Of a DNA stretch of 64,000 nucleotides, positions 17,748 through 29,253 are shown one piece after another. The position numbers and the translations under genes were made by a program. This stretch comes from Amycolatopsis iheyensis. Lineage in GTDB: Bacteria > Actinomycetota > Actinomycetes > Mycobacteriales > Pseudonocardiaceae. Where the stretch lies: assembly GCF_024703995.1 (NCBI RefSeq), contig NZ_JAMXQV010000014.1, positions 1 through 64,000 of the forward strand. The letters run 5' to 3'. The notes under the pieces are model-generated. The model did no database searches. It saw nothing but the letters and a program-made list of their open reading frames with translations, and was not told where the DNA came from. Within the stretch, counting starts at the first letter, position 1, and every line of letters begins with the position of its first letter.

Positions 17748-17776
17748 TTGTGGCAGCGGGCGGGGCTTGTTAGCGT
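17748..17776 (+). promoter_or_regulatory. Probable dnaA promoter
   Basis: A -35 element TTGTGG (17748-17753), a 17-bp spacer and a -10 element TAGCGT (17771-17776) fit the actinobacterial housekeeping sigma consensus. It lies about 240 bp upstream of dnaA in the 577-bp rpmH-dnaA gap, which has no gene and must also contain the leftward rpmH promoter. Confidence 0.5.
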
Positions 17777-17891
17777 GCCTCTCTCGGGTCACCGGTCGAG
17801 GTGCACGAGTATCCGGGTGGTGGAGTGCCCACCGGCGTACGACGAGCCCGCAGGTGGCGTCGCCGCGGGTCGCCGTACATTAGTGCACAGC

Positions 17892-17912
17892 TGTGGACAA
17901 CTATGTGGATAT
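17892..17912. promoter_or_regulatory. DnaA boxes upstream of dnaA
   Basis: TGTGGACAA at 17892-17900 is the exact reverse complement of the actinobacterial DnaA box TTGTCCACA; TGTGGATAT at 17904-17912 differs by one base from TGTGGATAA. Placed between the predicted promoter and the dnaA start, they suggest autoregulation by DnaA. Confidence 0.75.
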
Positions 17913-18012
17913 TCGCTGTGCCGGTGCGCACGCGGGTCCGCGCGGGAGCGCCGGACCGCGTGACCAGGGGTGATCGGCCGTCCACGCCGATGAGGGGAGG
18001 GGAGCCAGACAG

Positions 18013-19623
18013 GTGTCGGAGCACCAGCACAATCTGGGCGTCATCTGGGAACAGGTGGTACGCGAACTGTCCGACGGGACCCTGTCCCCCCAGCAGCGCG
18101 CCTGGATGCGCGTGACCCGCCCGATCGGCCTGCTCGACGGCACCGCCCTGCTGGCGGCCCCCAGTGACTTCGCGAAGGAAGCGATCGAACGCGGCCTGCG
18201 CGGCGCGATCACCGACGCGCTTTCCCGCCGGCTCGGCCGCGCCATCTCGCTCGCGGTGAAGGTCGACAGCACCGAGGCGGTCGCCCCGGTTCCCGCTCCC
18301 CACTACGTGCCGTCACCCGGCCGGGTGGAAAACGGCGCCGGGCCCGAGCCGGCGCCCGTGCCTCGGCCGGGTCCCGGTCCGATGCTGCCGCCGCCGCGTC
18401 CCGAGCCGACGCCGCCGCTGCCCCCGCACCAGTCCGTCGCGCCGAAGCCCGACGACGGTGACGACACGGACGAAGAAGTCGACGAAGAGGGCGAAGCGCT
18501 CGCCGCCGTCCACGAGATCTGGCCGACGTTCTCCGGCCAGCCGATCGCCGGCCAGCCCTACACCGCGCCGGCGCAGCCGCAGACGTCGAAGACGAAGCTG
18601 AACGAGAAGTACACCTTCGACACGTTCGTCATCGGCGCGTCCAACCGCTTCGCGCACGCGGCCGCGGTCGCCGTCGCCGAAGCGCCCGCCCGCGCGTACA
18701 ACCCCCTTTTCATCTGGGGTGAGTCCGGGCTCGGCAAGACGCACCTGCTGCACGCGGTCGGCCACTACGCGCAACGGCTGTTCCCGGGCATGCGCGTCCG
18801 GTACGTCTCGACCGAAGAGTTCACGAACGACTTCATCAACTCGCTGCGCGACGACCGCAAGGTCGCGTTCCAGCGGCGCTACCGCGACATCGACATCCTG
18901 CTCGTCGACGACATCCAGTTCCTGGAAGGCAAAGAAGGTACGCAGGAAGAGTTCTTCCACACCTTCAACACCCTCCACAACGCGAACAAGCAGATCGTCG
19001 TCAGCTCCGACCGCCCGCCCAAGCGCCTCGAGACGCTGGAGGACCGGCTGCGGACGCGGTTCGAGTGGGGCCTGATCACCGACATCCAGCCGCCCGAGCT
19101 GGAGACGCGCATCGCGATCCTCCGCAAGAAGGCGGCGCAGGACAGGCTGGCGGTGCCGGGCGACGTCCTGGAGTTCATCGCCTCGCGCGTCGAGGCGAAC
19201 ATCCGGGAGCTCGAGGGCGCGCTCATCCGCGTCACCGCGTTCGCGTCGCTGAACCAGCAGCCGGTCGACGCCGGCCTGGCCGAAATCGTGCTGCGGGACC
19301 TCATCCCCGATTCGCACGCGCCGGAGATCACGGCGCCGACCATCATGGGCGTCATCTCCGAGTTCTTCGACGTGACGCTCGACGACCTGTGCGGCCCCGG
19401 CAAGACGAAGGCGCTCGCCACGGCCCGCCAGATCGCGATGTACCTCTGCCGCGAGCTGACCGACATGTCGCTGCCGAAGATCGGGCAGACGTTCGGCGGC
19501 CGCGACCACACGACCGTCATGCACGCGGACAAGAAGATCCGCAAGGAGATGGCCGAGCGCCGGCGCATCTACGACCAGGTGCAGGAGCTGACGTCGCGCA
19601 TCAAGCAGCGCGCCCGCCAGTAG
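18013..19623 (+). CDS. dnaA: Chromosomal replication initiator DnaA
   Basis: AAA+ initiator that binds DnaA boxes and melts oriC; 536 residues. Domain I is at about 1-85, domain II is a long Pro-rich linker (about 95-195, typical of high-GC actinobacteria), domain III carries Walker A GESGLGKT at 236-243 and Walker B ILLVDDIQFL, and domain IV has the DnaA signature GGRDHTTVMHADKKI near residue 495. GTG 18013 follows a GAGGGGAGGGGAG stretch. Boxes upstream indicate autoregulation; oriC follows. Confidence 0.98.
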   Translation: MSEHQHNLGVIWEQVVRELSDGTLSPQQRAWMRVTRPIGLLDGTALLAAPSDFAKEAIERGLRGAITDALSRRLGRAISLAVKVDSTEAVAPVPAPHYVPSPGRVENGAGPEPAPVPRPGPGPMLPPPRPEPTPPLPPHQSVAPKPDDGDDTDEEVDEEGEALAAVHEIWPTFSGQPIAGQPYTAPAQPQTSKTKLNEKYTFDTFVIGASNRFAHAAAVAVAEAPARAYNPLFIWGESGLGKTHLLHAVGHYAQRLFPGMRVRYVSTEEFTNDFINSLRDDRKVAFQRRYRDIDILLVDDIQFLEGKEGTQEEFFHTFNTLHNANKQIVVSSDRPPKRLETLEDRLRTRFEWGLITDIQPPELETRIAILRKKAAQDRLAVPGDVLEFIASRVEANIRELEGALIRVTAFASLNQQPVDAGLAEIVLRDLIPDSHAPEITAPTIMGVISEFFDVTLDDLCGPGKTKALATARQIAMYLCRELTDMSLPKIGQTFGGRDHTTVMHADKKIRKEMAERRRIYDQVQELTSRIKQRARQ

Positions 19624-19641
19624 CACATCCCTTACCTCCCA

Positions 19642-19684
19642 ACGACTTCGGGGCGTCCGCACACAGTGGACGCCCCGAAGTCGT
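19642..19684 (+). terminator. Long hairpin after dnaA
   Basis: Perfect 17-bp arms at 19642-19658 (ACGACTTCGGGGCGTCC) and 19668-19684 with a 9-base loop, followed by CTTTGG. It presumably ends dnaA transcription before oriC. A second, imperfect inverted repeat (19701-19712 with 19727-19738, 10 of 12 paired) follows. Confidence 0.85.
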
Positions 19685-20184
19685 CTTTGGAGTGTCCTAA
19701 GCGCACGTACGCGGCTTTGCTGCTTCGCGTGCGTACGCCTGCTTCGCCAAAGTCGTGAAAATTGTTTGTACACAAGGAAGTTTCCCCATGGTGTGGGCGG
19801 ATTGCCCACAGTGCCAACGGATCCCTCATCAGCGACGACGTGGATTCCGTCCACACCCCGCCCACAGGTGATCCACAGTCCATCCACACCCTTGTCCACG
19901 CCGATTCCACAGGTTGCCCACATGATGTGCACAGGAGGGCCCCGTCACTCGGTAGAGCGATTCGGACCCCGCCGTCCACCCCCAGGAACAGTCCCGAACC
20001 TGGGGACAACCATGGGGACAACCGGGCCGAACTGTGGACGGATCGGGGGACGCCCGAAACCATCCACGGACGCCCCGAGTTGCCCACAGCTCCACCACCA
20101 CGGTTCTCCACACGCCCCCGAGCGCTCCGACCTGCGCGAACGGCCTCAATCCACACAATCCACAACGCTTACTACTGCTACTGC

Positions 20185-20221
20185 CTTTAGATCTCTTCTA
20201 AGAGAGAAAAAGATAAAAACA
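20185..20221. other. AT-rich DNA unwinding element candidate
   Basis: From TTTAGATCTCTTCTAAGAGA to the A-rich AAAAAGATAAAAA, the most AT-rich stretch noticed in the window, directly right of the last two DnaA boxes. The remainder up to dnaN (20222-20457) shows no gene and should hold the dnaN promoter. Confidence 0.7.
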
Positions 20222-20457
20222 GGCGGAGGACGAAGTTGGGGACAGCCGCGAGAACGTGTCGGCAAGTCGACAAAGTCAACGGGAGGCCGAGGTGACGGCG
20301 GGCCCCGCGACGGCCTAACGTGGACGCCTGCACCTGGTCCGCGCTCCGGCCGCGCAAGCGGGAGGGCGGACCGGCCGGAGGGGGCAGCCGGTCACTGCCC
20401 CGCGAGAACGAGGCCTGGCCCGAGCCACGAGCGCTCGGTCGTCGAAAGGATGCGCGC

Positions 20458-21591
20458 ATGAAGATCCGCGTCGAGCGTGACGGGCTCGCCGACGCCGTCG
20501 CGTGGGTGGCCAGAAGCCTCCCCTCCCGGCCGCCGGTGCCGGTGCTGGGCGGTGTCCTGCTCGACGCCGGTTCCGACGGCGAGACCGACGCGCTGACCGT
20601 CTCGGGCTTCGACTACGAGGTCTCCGCCACGGTCGGCGTCCCGGCGACGATCGCCGACGGCGGCCGCCTCCTGGTCTCCGGCCGCCTGCTGGCCGACATC
20701 ACCAAGGCGCTGCCCGCGCAGCCGGTCGAGATCTCCGTCGACGGCTCCCGCGCCACGATCACGTGCGGCAGCGCGCGGTTCTCCCTGCCGACCATGCCGG
20801 TCGAGGACTACCCGCAGCTGCCGTCCCAGCCCGCCTTCGCGGGTGAGCTCGCCGGCGACGCGTTCGGCCAGGCCGTCACGCAGGTCGTCGTCGCCGCGGG
20901 CAAGGACGACACGCTCCCGATGCTCACCGGCATGCGCCTCGAGATCTCCGGCAGCTCGCTGACCCTGGTCGCGACCGACCGGTTCCGGCTCGCCATGCGC
21001 GAGTTCACCTGGGAGCCGGCCGAGGGCCTGGCCGACGCCGCGGTGCTCGTCCCGGCGCGCACGCTCGCCGAAGCGGCCAAGACGCTCGGCGCGAGCGGCG
21101 CCACGATCCGCCTCGCGCTCGCCAGCGGCGAGGGCCTGCTCGGCCTGTCCGGCTCCGGCCGCTACACGACCACCCGCCTGCTCGACGCCGAGTTCCCGCC
21201 GTACCGCCAGTTGCTGCCCGCGTCGCACACCTCACGCGCGGTCATCGACGTGTCGGCTCTCACCGAGAGCATCAAGCGCGTTTCCCTGGTGGCGGAGCGG
21301 GGGACTCAGGTACGACTGGAGTTCGGGGACAACACGCTGCGGTTGTCCGCGGGCGGCGACGACGAGGGAAGCGCCGAAGAAGAGCTTCAGGTCGAGTACG
21401 AAGGTGAGCCGGTGACCATCGCGTTCAACCCGGGTTACCTCGTCGACGGCCTCGGCGCGCTCCACAGCGACCGGGCGGAGCTCACGTTCACCACGCCGAA
21501 CCGGCCCGCGCTGATCAAGCCCGCCGACCCCGAGGGCAACGTCGTCCCCGGCTACCTCTACCTCCTGATGCCGGTCCGCCTGCCGGGCTGA
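20458..21591 (+). CDS. dnaN: DNA polymerase III sliding clamp, beta subunit
   Basis: Processivity clamp, 377 residues, usual length. Begins MKIRVERDGLADAVAWVARS and ends with the family C-terminus YLYLLMPVRL, with three clamp-fold repeats between. ATG 20458 is chosen at the start of family similarity, with GAAAGGA just upstream; the frame is open 46 codons further but that part is intergenic in character. gnd follows 34 bp downstream. Confidence 0.98.
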   Translation: MKIRVERDGLADAVAWVARSLPSRPPVPVLGGVLLDAGSDGETDALTVSGFDYEVSATVGVPATIADGGRLLVSGRLLADITKALPAQPVEISVDGSRATITCGSARFSLPTMPVEDYPQLPSQPAFAGELAGDAFGQAVTQVVVAAGKDDTLPMLTGMRLEISGSSLTLVATDRFRLAMREFTWEPAEGLADAAVLVPARTLAEAAKTLGASGATIRLALASGEGLLGLSGSGRYTTTRLLDAEFPPYRQLLPASHTSRAVIDVSALTESIKRVSLVAERGTQVRLEFGDNTLRLSAGGDDEGSAEEELQVEYEGEPVTIAFNPGYLVDGLGALHSDRAELTFTTPNRPALIKPADPEGNVVPGYLYLLMPVRLPG

Positions 21592-21625
21592 CCCGCACTT
21601 CTCGTTAGTACGTAAGGGGATCTCG

Positions 21626-22516
21626 ATGGTTCAGCTCGGTCTCATCGGCCTGGGCAAGATGGGCTTCAACATGCGTGAGCGGCTGCGTGCGGCCGGTCAC
21701 GAAGTGGTCGGCTACGACCGCAACCCGGACGTCACCGACACGACGTCGCTCGAAGACCTGGTGTCCAAACTGGACGGCCCGCGGATCGTCTGGATCATGG
21801 TCCCGGCCGGCGAGCCGACCCGCCAGACCGTCACCGAGCTGAGCAACCTGCTCGACGGCGGCGACATGGTCATCGACGGCGGCAACTCGAAGTACACCGA
21901 CGACAAGCTGAACGCCGACCTGCTGCGTGCCAAGAACATCGGCTACGTCGACTGCGGCGTGTCCGGTGGCGTGTGGGGCAAGGACAACGGCTACGGCCTG
22001 ATGGTCGGCGGCGCGGCCGCCGACGTCGAGCGGGCGATGCCGATCTTCGACGCGCTCCGCCCGGAAGGCCCGCGCGAGGAAGGCTTCTCGCACGCGGGCG
22101 ACGTCGGCGCGGGCCACTACGCGAAGATGATCCACAACGGCATCGAGTACGGCATGATGCAGGCCTTCGCCGAAGGCTTCGAGCTGCTCGAGGCCGCGAA
22201 GGTCGTCAACGACGTGCCCGCCGTGATCAAGGGCTGGCAGCGCGGCACGGTCGTCCGGTCCTGGCTGCTCGACCTGCTCGTGCGCGCGCTCGACGAGGAC
22301 CCGGAGCTGGACGACCTCGAGGGCTACGTCGAGGATTCCGGCGAAGGCCGCTGGACGCTGGAAGAGGCGATCAACAACGCGGTGCCGGCGCCGGTCATCT
22401 CGGCCGCGCTGTTCGCGCGGTTCGCCTCGCGCCAGGAGCACTCGGCCGCGATGCGCGCGGTCGCCGCGCTGCGCAACCAGTTCGGCGGGCACGCGGTGAA
22501 GAAGGCCGGCGGGTAA
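21626..22516 (+). CDS. gnd: 6-phosphogluconate dehydrogenase, short GndA-type
   Basis: Decarboxylating dehydrogenase giving ribulose 5-phosphate in the pentose phosphate pathway, cytoplasmic. At 296 residues it belongs to the short group, which tends to prefer NAD. The nucleotide motif GLIGLGKMGFNM is at residues 5-16, DGGNSKYTDD and GVSGGVWGKDNG form the substrate site, and KMIHNGIEYGMMQ contains the catalytic Lys. The position between dnaN and recF is typical of several actinobacteria but absent from Mycobacterium tuberculosis. Confidence 0.95.
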   Translation: MVQLGLIGLGKMGFNMRERLRAAGHEVVGYDRNPDVTDTTSLEDLVSKLDGPRIVWIMVPAGEPTRQTVTELSNLLDGGDMVIDGGNSKYTDDKLNADLLRAKNIGYVDCGVSGGVWGKDNGYGLMVGGAAADVERAMPIFDALRPEGPREEGFSHAGDVGAGHYAKMIHNGIEYGMMQAFAEGFELLEAAKVVNDVPAVIKGWQRGTVVRSWLLDLLVRALDEDPELDDLEGYVEDSGEGRWTLEEAINNAVPAPVISAALFARFASRQEHSAAMRAVAALRNQFGGHAVKKAGG

Positions 22517-22526
22517 GGAGCAGCTG

Positions 22527-23681
22527 GTGTATCTGCGTCACCTGCAGGTCACCGACTTCCGCTCCTGGCCGCAGGCCGATCTCGCGCTCGACCCGGGGCC
22601 GACCGTGCTGGTCGGCCAGAACGGTCGCGGCAAGACCAACCTGCTCGAGGCGATCGGGTACGTCGCGACGCTGGGCTCGCACCGCGTCGCGACGGACGCG
22701 CCGCTCATCCGGCACGGCTGTGAACGCGCGCTGGTGCGGGTCGCGGTGGTCAACGACGACCGCGAGCTGACCGTCGAGCTCGAGATCACCAACGGCCGCG
22801 CGAACCGCGCCCGGGTCAACCGCGGCGCGGTCGGCCGGCCGCGTGACGTGCTCGGGATCCTGCGCACGGTGCTGTTCTCCCCGGAGGACCTGGCGCTCGT
22901 CCGCGGCGACCCGGGCGAGCGACGTCGGTTCCTCGACGAGCTGCTGGTGCTGCGCGCGCCGCGGTACGCGGGAGTCCGGGCCGACTACGAGAAGGTGCTG
23001 AAGCAGCGCAACGCCCTGCTCAAGACGGCGGGCAAGCGCCGGACCGGGCGGGAAGACCCGTACGCGCTCTCGACGCTCGAAGTCTGGGACGACCACCTCT
23101 CGGTGGCCGGCGCGGAGCTGCTGGCCGCGCGCCTGAACCTCGTCGCCGACCTCGCGCCGCACGCGGCCTCGGCCTACATGGGGGTCGCGCCGGACTCGCG
23201 GCCGGCGAAGATCTCCTACCGGTCGTCGCTGGGTGGGGCCCTCCCGCCGACGTACGGCGTACCGGATGGCGAACGGGCGCAACCCGAAGTCCTCAAGGAC
23301 GTCTTGCTCAAGGCGCTCGGTGAAGCCCGCAAGGCCGAGCTCGAGCGCGGGATCAGCCTGGTCGGCCCGCACCGGGACGAGCTGGAGCTGATCCTGGGCG
23401 AGGCGCCGGCCAAGGGGTACGCGAGCCACGGCGAGTCGTGGTCGTTCGCGCTCGCCCTCCGGCTCGGCAGCTACGAGCTGCTGCGCGGGGAGGCGGGTGA
23501 GCCGGTGCTCCTGCTCGACGACGTGTTCGCCGAGCTGGACCGCAAGCGCCGGGCCCGGCTGGCCGAGGTGGCCGTGAGCGCCGAACAGGTGCTGGTGACC
23601 GCCGCGGTCGACGAAGACGTGCCGAGCGAGCTGGCGGGGAGCCGGTTCGTGGTGGCGGATGGTGAGGTCACGCGTGGCTGA
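22527..23681 (+). CDS. recF: DNA replication/repair protein RecF
   Basis: SMC-like ATPase that loads RecA at gaps; 384 residues. Walker A GQNGRGKTN is near residues 31-39, the ABC signature region is at LVGPHRDELELI and Walker B is VLLLDDVFAELD. GTG 22527 has AAGGAG upstream and begins 10 bp after gnd. The 3' end overlaps the beginning of dciA by 8 bp. Confidence 0.97.
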   Translation: MYLRHLQVTDFRSWPQADLALDPGPTVLVGQNGRGKTNLLEAIGYVATLGSHRVATDAPLIRHGCERALVRVAVVNDDRELTVELEITNGRANRARVNRGAVGRPRDVLGILRTVLFSPEDLALVRGDPGERRRFLDELLVLRAPRYAGVRADYEKVLKQRNALLKTAGKRRTGREDPYALSTLEVWDDHLSVAGAELLAARLNLVADLAPHAASAYMGVAPDSRPAKISYRSSLGGALPPTYGVPDGERAQPEVLKDVLLKALGEARKAELERGISLVGPHRDELELILGEAPAKGYASHGESWSFALALRLGSYELLRGEAGEPVLLLDDVFAELDRKRRARLAEVAVSAEQVLVTAAVDEDVPSELAGSRFVVADGEVTRG

Positions 23682-24429
23682 ACAGCGAAAACCAGGATCG
23701 GCAAGATCAACCCGAGCACCCGGTGTGACCGCTGACACAGGAGTTACCCACCGATCTGGGGACAAACCTGTGGACAGTGTGGATAAACCCGTGCCCGGGT
23801 TATCGCCGCGCGTGACCAAAAGGCCGGAACGGCCGCTTGACACCCCCCTCAAGGGGGTTAACCCGGCCGAGAACGGCGCGCCGACCACGCAGAGTGAAAA
23901 CGGCACTGCTCCGAACGGGACCGGGACGAGTGGACGCGACCTCGCACATGCGGCTCTCGAGGCCGCGAAGGCCAAGGCGAAGGAGCGGGGCGTCCCGCCG
24001 GGCCGCCGTCGCCCCGCGGTCGGCGGCGGGCAGAACCCCCGGCGTCGCCGCTGGTCGGGGCCGGGCGCGGACGCGCGCGACCCCCAGCCGCTCGGTCGGC
24101 TGGTCTCCCGGCTCGTCCGCGACCGCGGGTGGAACGAGAGCGTCACGGGCGCCCGCGTCTTCGCCCAGTGGGCCAAGCTGGTCGGCGAGGACGTCGCCGA
24201 ACACGCCCAGCCGGTCGCGCTGAAGGACGGCGAGCTCACCGTCCGCGCCAGCTCCACCGCGTGGGCCACCCAGCTGCGGTTGCTGCAGGGAAAGCTGCTG
24301 GCCAAGATCGCGGCGGGGGTCGGCAACGGCGTCGTGAAGCGGATGCGGATCCAGGGTCCGACCGCCCCGAGCTGGCGGAAAGGGCCCCGGCACGTGCCGG
24401 GTCGCGGCCCGCGTGACACGTACGGCTGA
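23674..24429 (+). CDS. dciA: DciA-type helicase loader (DUF721)
   Basis: DciA-family protein that recruits replicative helicase DnaB in bacteria lacking DnaC/DnaI; 251 residues. The C-terminal DUF721 domain is visible from about residue 130 (PLGRLVSRLVRDRGWNESV) to SSTAWATQLRLLQGKLL. The N-terminal half is low-complexity and basic. GTG 23674 is chosen with GAGG 6 nt upstream, overlapping the recF end. Its 5' coding part contains DnaA-box sequences. Equivalent to Rv0004. Confidence 0.9.
   Translation: MAEQRKPGSARSTRAPGVTADTGVTHRSGDKPVDSVDKPVPGLSPRVTKRPERPLDTPLKGVNPAENGAPTTQSENGTAPNGTGTSGRDLAHAALEAAKAKAKERGVPPGRRRPAVGGGQNPRRRRWSGPGADARDPQPLGRLVSRLVRDRGWNESVTGARVFAQWAKLVGEDVAEHAQPVALKDGELTVRASSTAWATQLRLLQGKLLAKIAAGVGNGVVKRMRIQGPTAPSWRKGPRHVPGRGPRDTYG
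23757..23786. promoter_or_regulatory. DnaA-box cluster inside dciA
   Basis: TGGGGACAA (23757-23765), TGTGGACAG (23769-23777) and TGTGGATAA (23778-23786, exact reverse complement of TTATCCACA), all in the same orientation within 30 bp of the dciA coding region. Confidence 0.55.
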
Positions 24430-24626
24430 CCCGGGTTGCGCGATGCTCGGTTGAATGCCCCGAGAACGCATCCAGACGCACTGAAATACGTCAAGACTCG
24501 GCTCGAACCGATTTCGTCCGTCTGTGACGCGTTCAGGGGTGTCCTTGCCGCATGTCAGCGGACGCGGCCAAGTACACTGGGAGGGAGCGAACGTCCGCTC
24601 GGGCGAGACGAGGAGAAACAAGGCCT

Positions 24627-26594
24627 GTGACCGAGAACAAGAGCGAGTACAACGCGTCGTCGATCACGGTGCTCGAAGGCCTCGAAGCGGTCCGCAAGCG
24701 ACCCGGCATGTACATCGGTTCCACCGGTGAACGGGGCTTGCACCACCTCGTCCAAGAGGTCGTCGACAACTCCGTCGACGAGGCGATGGCCGGGTACGCC
24801 ACCAAGGTCGAGGTTACCCTCCTCGCGGACGGCGGGGTGCGCGTCGTCGACGACGGCCGCGGCATCCCGGTCGACATGCACCCCAAGGAGAACAAGCCGA
24901 CCATCGAGGTCGTGCTCACCCAGCTGCACGCGGGCGGCAAGTTCGACAGCGACTCCTACGCGGTGTCCGGCGGCCTGCACGGCGTCGGCATCTCCGTGGT
25001 GAACGCGCTGTCGACGAAGCTGCTCGCCGAGGTCAAGTACGGCGGCCGCGACTGGCGCCAGCTCTACACCGACCAGGTCCCGGGCCCCCTCGAAGACCTC
25101 GGCCCGGCGACCGAGACCGGCACGACGATGACGTTCTGGGCCGACGGCGACATCTTCGAGACCACGACGTACAACTTCGAGACGATCTCGCGCCGCCTCC
25201 AGGAGATGGCGTTCCTCAACAAGGGGCTGACGCTGTCCCTGCGCGACGAGCGCGTCGCCGACGAGGAGACCGAGGAAGACGCGGAGGGCAAGGTCGCCCG
25301 CGTCAAGGAGAAGGTCTACTGCTACCCGGGCGGGCTCGAGGACTTCGTCAAGCACATCAACGGCAGCAAGGACCCGATCCACCCCAGCGTGATCTCCTTC
25401 GACGCGAAGGGCACCGGCCTCGAGGTCGAGGTCGCGATGCAGTGGAACACCGGGTTCACGCCGTCGGTCTACACCTTCGCCAACACGATCAACACGCACG
25501 AGGGCGGCACCCACGAAGAGGGCTTCCGCGCGGCGCTCACCCGCGTCGTCAACTCCTACGCGCGCGACAAGAAGCTGCTCAAGGAGAAGGACGCCAACCT
25601 GACCGGTGACGACGTGCGCGAGGGCCTCGCCGCGATCGTCTCCATCAAGCTCGGCGAGCCGCAGTTCGAGGGCCAGACGAAGACCAAGCTGGGCAACAGC
25701 GAGGCCAAGACGTTCGTGCAGCAGCAGTCGAACGAGTGGCTGGCGGACTGGTTCGAGCGGAACCCGACCGAGGCGAAGACGATCATCAACAAGTCGATCT
25801 CCTCGGCCCAGGCCCGGATGGCCGCGCGCAAGGCGCGTGACCTGGTCCGCCGCAAGGGCGCGCTCGACATCGGCGGCCTGCCCGGCAAGCTCAAGGACTG
25901 CCGCTCCACCAAGCCGGAGGAGTGCGAGCTCTACATCGTCGAGGGTGACTCGGCCGGCGGCTCGGCCAAGGAGGGCCGCGACTCGATGTACCAGGCGATC
26001 CTGCCGATCCGCGGCAAGATCATCAACGTCGAGAAGGCCCGCATCGACCGCGTCCTCAAGAACACCGAGGTCCAGTCGCTGATCACCGCGCTCGGCACCG
26101 GCATCCACGACGAGTTCGACCTCTCGAAGCTGCGCTACCACAAGATCGTGCTGATGGCCGACGCCGACGTCGACGGCCAGCACATCACCACGCTGCTGCT
26201 CACCCTGCTGTTCCGGTTCATGACCCCGCTGATCGAGCACGGCCACGTCTTCCTGTCGCGGCCGCCGCTGTACAAGATCAAGTGGCCGCGCACGGAGCCG
26301 GAGTACGCGTACTCCGACCGCGAGCGCGACGCCGTCATCCAGGCGGGTGTCGAGGCCGGCAAGAAGCTCCCGAAGGACGACGCGATCCAGCGCTACAAGG
26401 GTCTCGGCGAAATGAACGCCGAGGAGCTGTGGGAGACCACGATGGACCCGGCGAACCGGCTGCTGGGCCGGGTCACGATGGACGACGCCGCCCAGGCCGA
26501 CGACCTGTTCTCGGTCCTGATGGGCGAGGACGTCGAGGCCCGCCGCTCGTTCATCACGCGCAACGCGAAGGACGTGCGCTTCTTGGACGTGTAG
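24627..26594 (+). CDS. gyrB: DNA gyrase subunit B
   Basis: ATPase subunit of gyrase, 655 residues. GHKL ATP-binding elements (VVDNSVDEA, VVDDGRGIPV, SGGLHGVGISVVNAL) are followed by the transducer and the TOPRIM domain with EGDSAGGSAK and DADVDGQHI, then the C-terminal tail RYKGLGEMN. GTG 24627 follows GAGGAG and fits known N-termini (TENKSEYNASSITVLEGLEA). No intein. gyrA follows after 51 bp. Confidence 0.98.
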   Translation: MTENKSEYNASSITVLEGLEAVRKRPGMYIGSTGERGLHHLVQEVVDNSVDEAMAGYATKVEVTLLADGGVRVVDDGRGIPVDMHPKENKPTIEVVLTQLHAGGKFDSDSYAVSGGLHGVGISVVNALSTKLLAEVKYGGRDWRQLYTDQVPGPLEDLGPATETGTTMTFWADGDIFETTTYNFETISRRLQEMAFLNKGLTLSLRDERVADEETEEDAEGKVARVKEKVYCYPGGLEDFVKHINGSKDPIHPSVISFDAKGTGLEVEVAMQWNTGFTPSVYTFANTINTHEGGTHEEGFRAALTRVVNSYARDKKLLKEKDANLTGDDVREGLAAIVSIKLGEPQFEGQTKTKLGNSEAKTFVQQQSNEWLADWFERNPTEAKTIINKSISSAQARMAARKARDLVRRKGALDIGGLPGKLKDCRSTKPEECELYIVEGDSAGGSAKEGRDSMYQAILPIRGKIINVEKARIDRVLKNTEVQSLITALGTGIHDEFDLSKLRYHKIVLMADADVDGQHITTLLLTLLFRFMTPLIEHGHVFLSRPPLYKIKWPRTEPEYAYSDRERDAVIQAGVEAGKKLPKDDAIQRYKGLGEMNAEELWETTMDPANRLLGRVTMDDAAQADDLFSVLMGEDVEARRSFITRNAKDVRFLDV

Positions 26595-26645
26595 GCGTCC
26601 CCTGCTCTTGTCCCGCCTGGACCACCCGCACCCGAGAAGGACCCC

Positions 26646-29204
<2,559 letters not shown>

Positions 29205-29253
29205 GTTTGCTCTCCGACGGCGGCCCCACGGCACGGGTAAGGACTGACTCTTC

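Larger units (their letters stand above)
19624..20457. other. oriC: Replication origin oriC (dnaA-dnaN intergenic region)
   Basis: An 834-bp gap with a dense array of near-consensus DnaA boxes between about 19766 and 20164: TTGTACACA 19766-19774, TTGCCCACA 19802-19810, 19914-19922 and 20080-20088, TGATCCACA 19869-19877, TTGTCCACG 19892-19900, TGGGGACAA 20001-20009 and 20013-20021, TGTGGACGG 20033-20041, TTCTCCACA 20104-20112, CAATCCACA 20147-20155 and 20156-20164. None is a perfect consensus box. The segment 20165-20221 is strikingly AT-rich for this genome and is the probable unwinding element. Known actinobacterial oriCs have this location and style. Confidence 0.93.
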
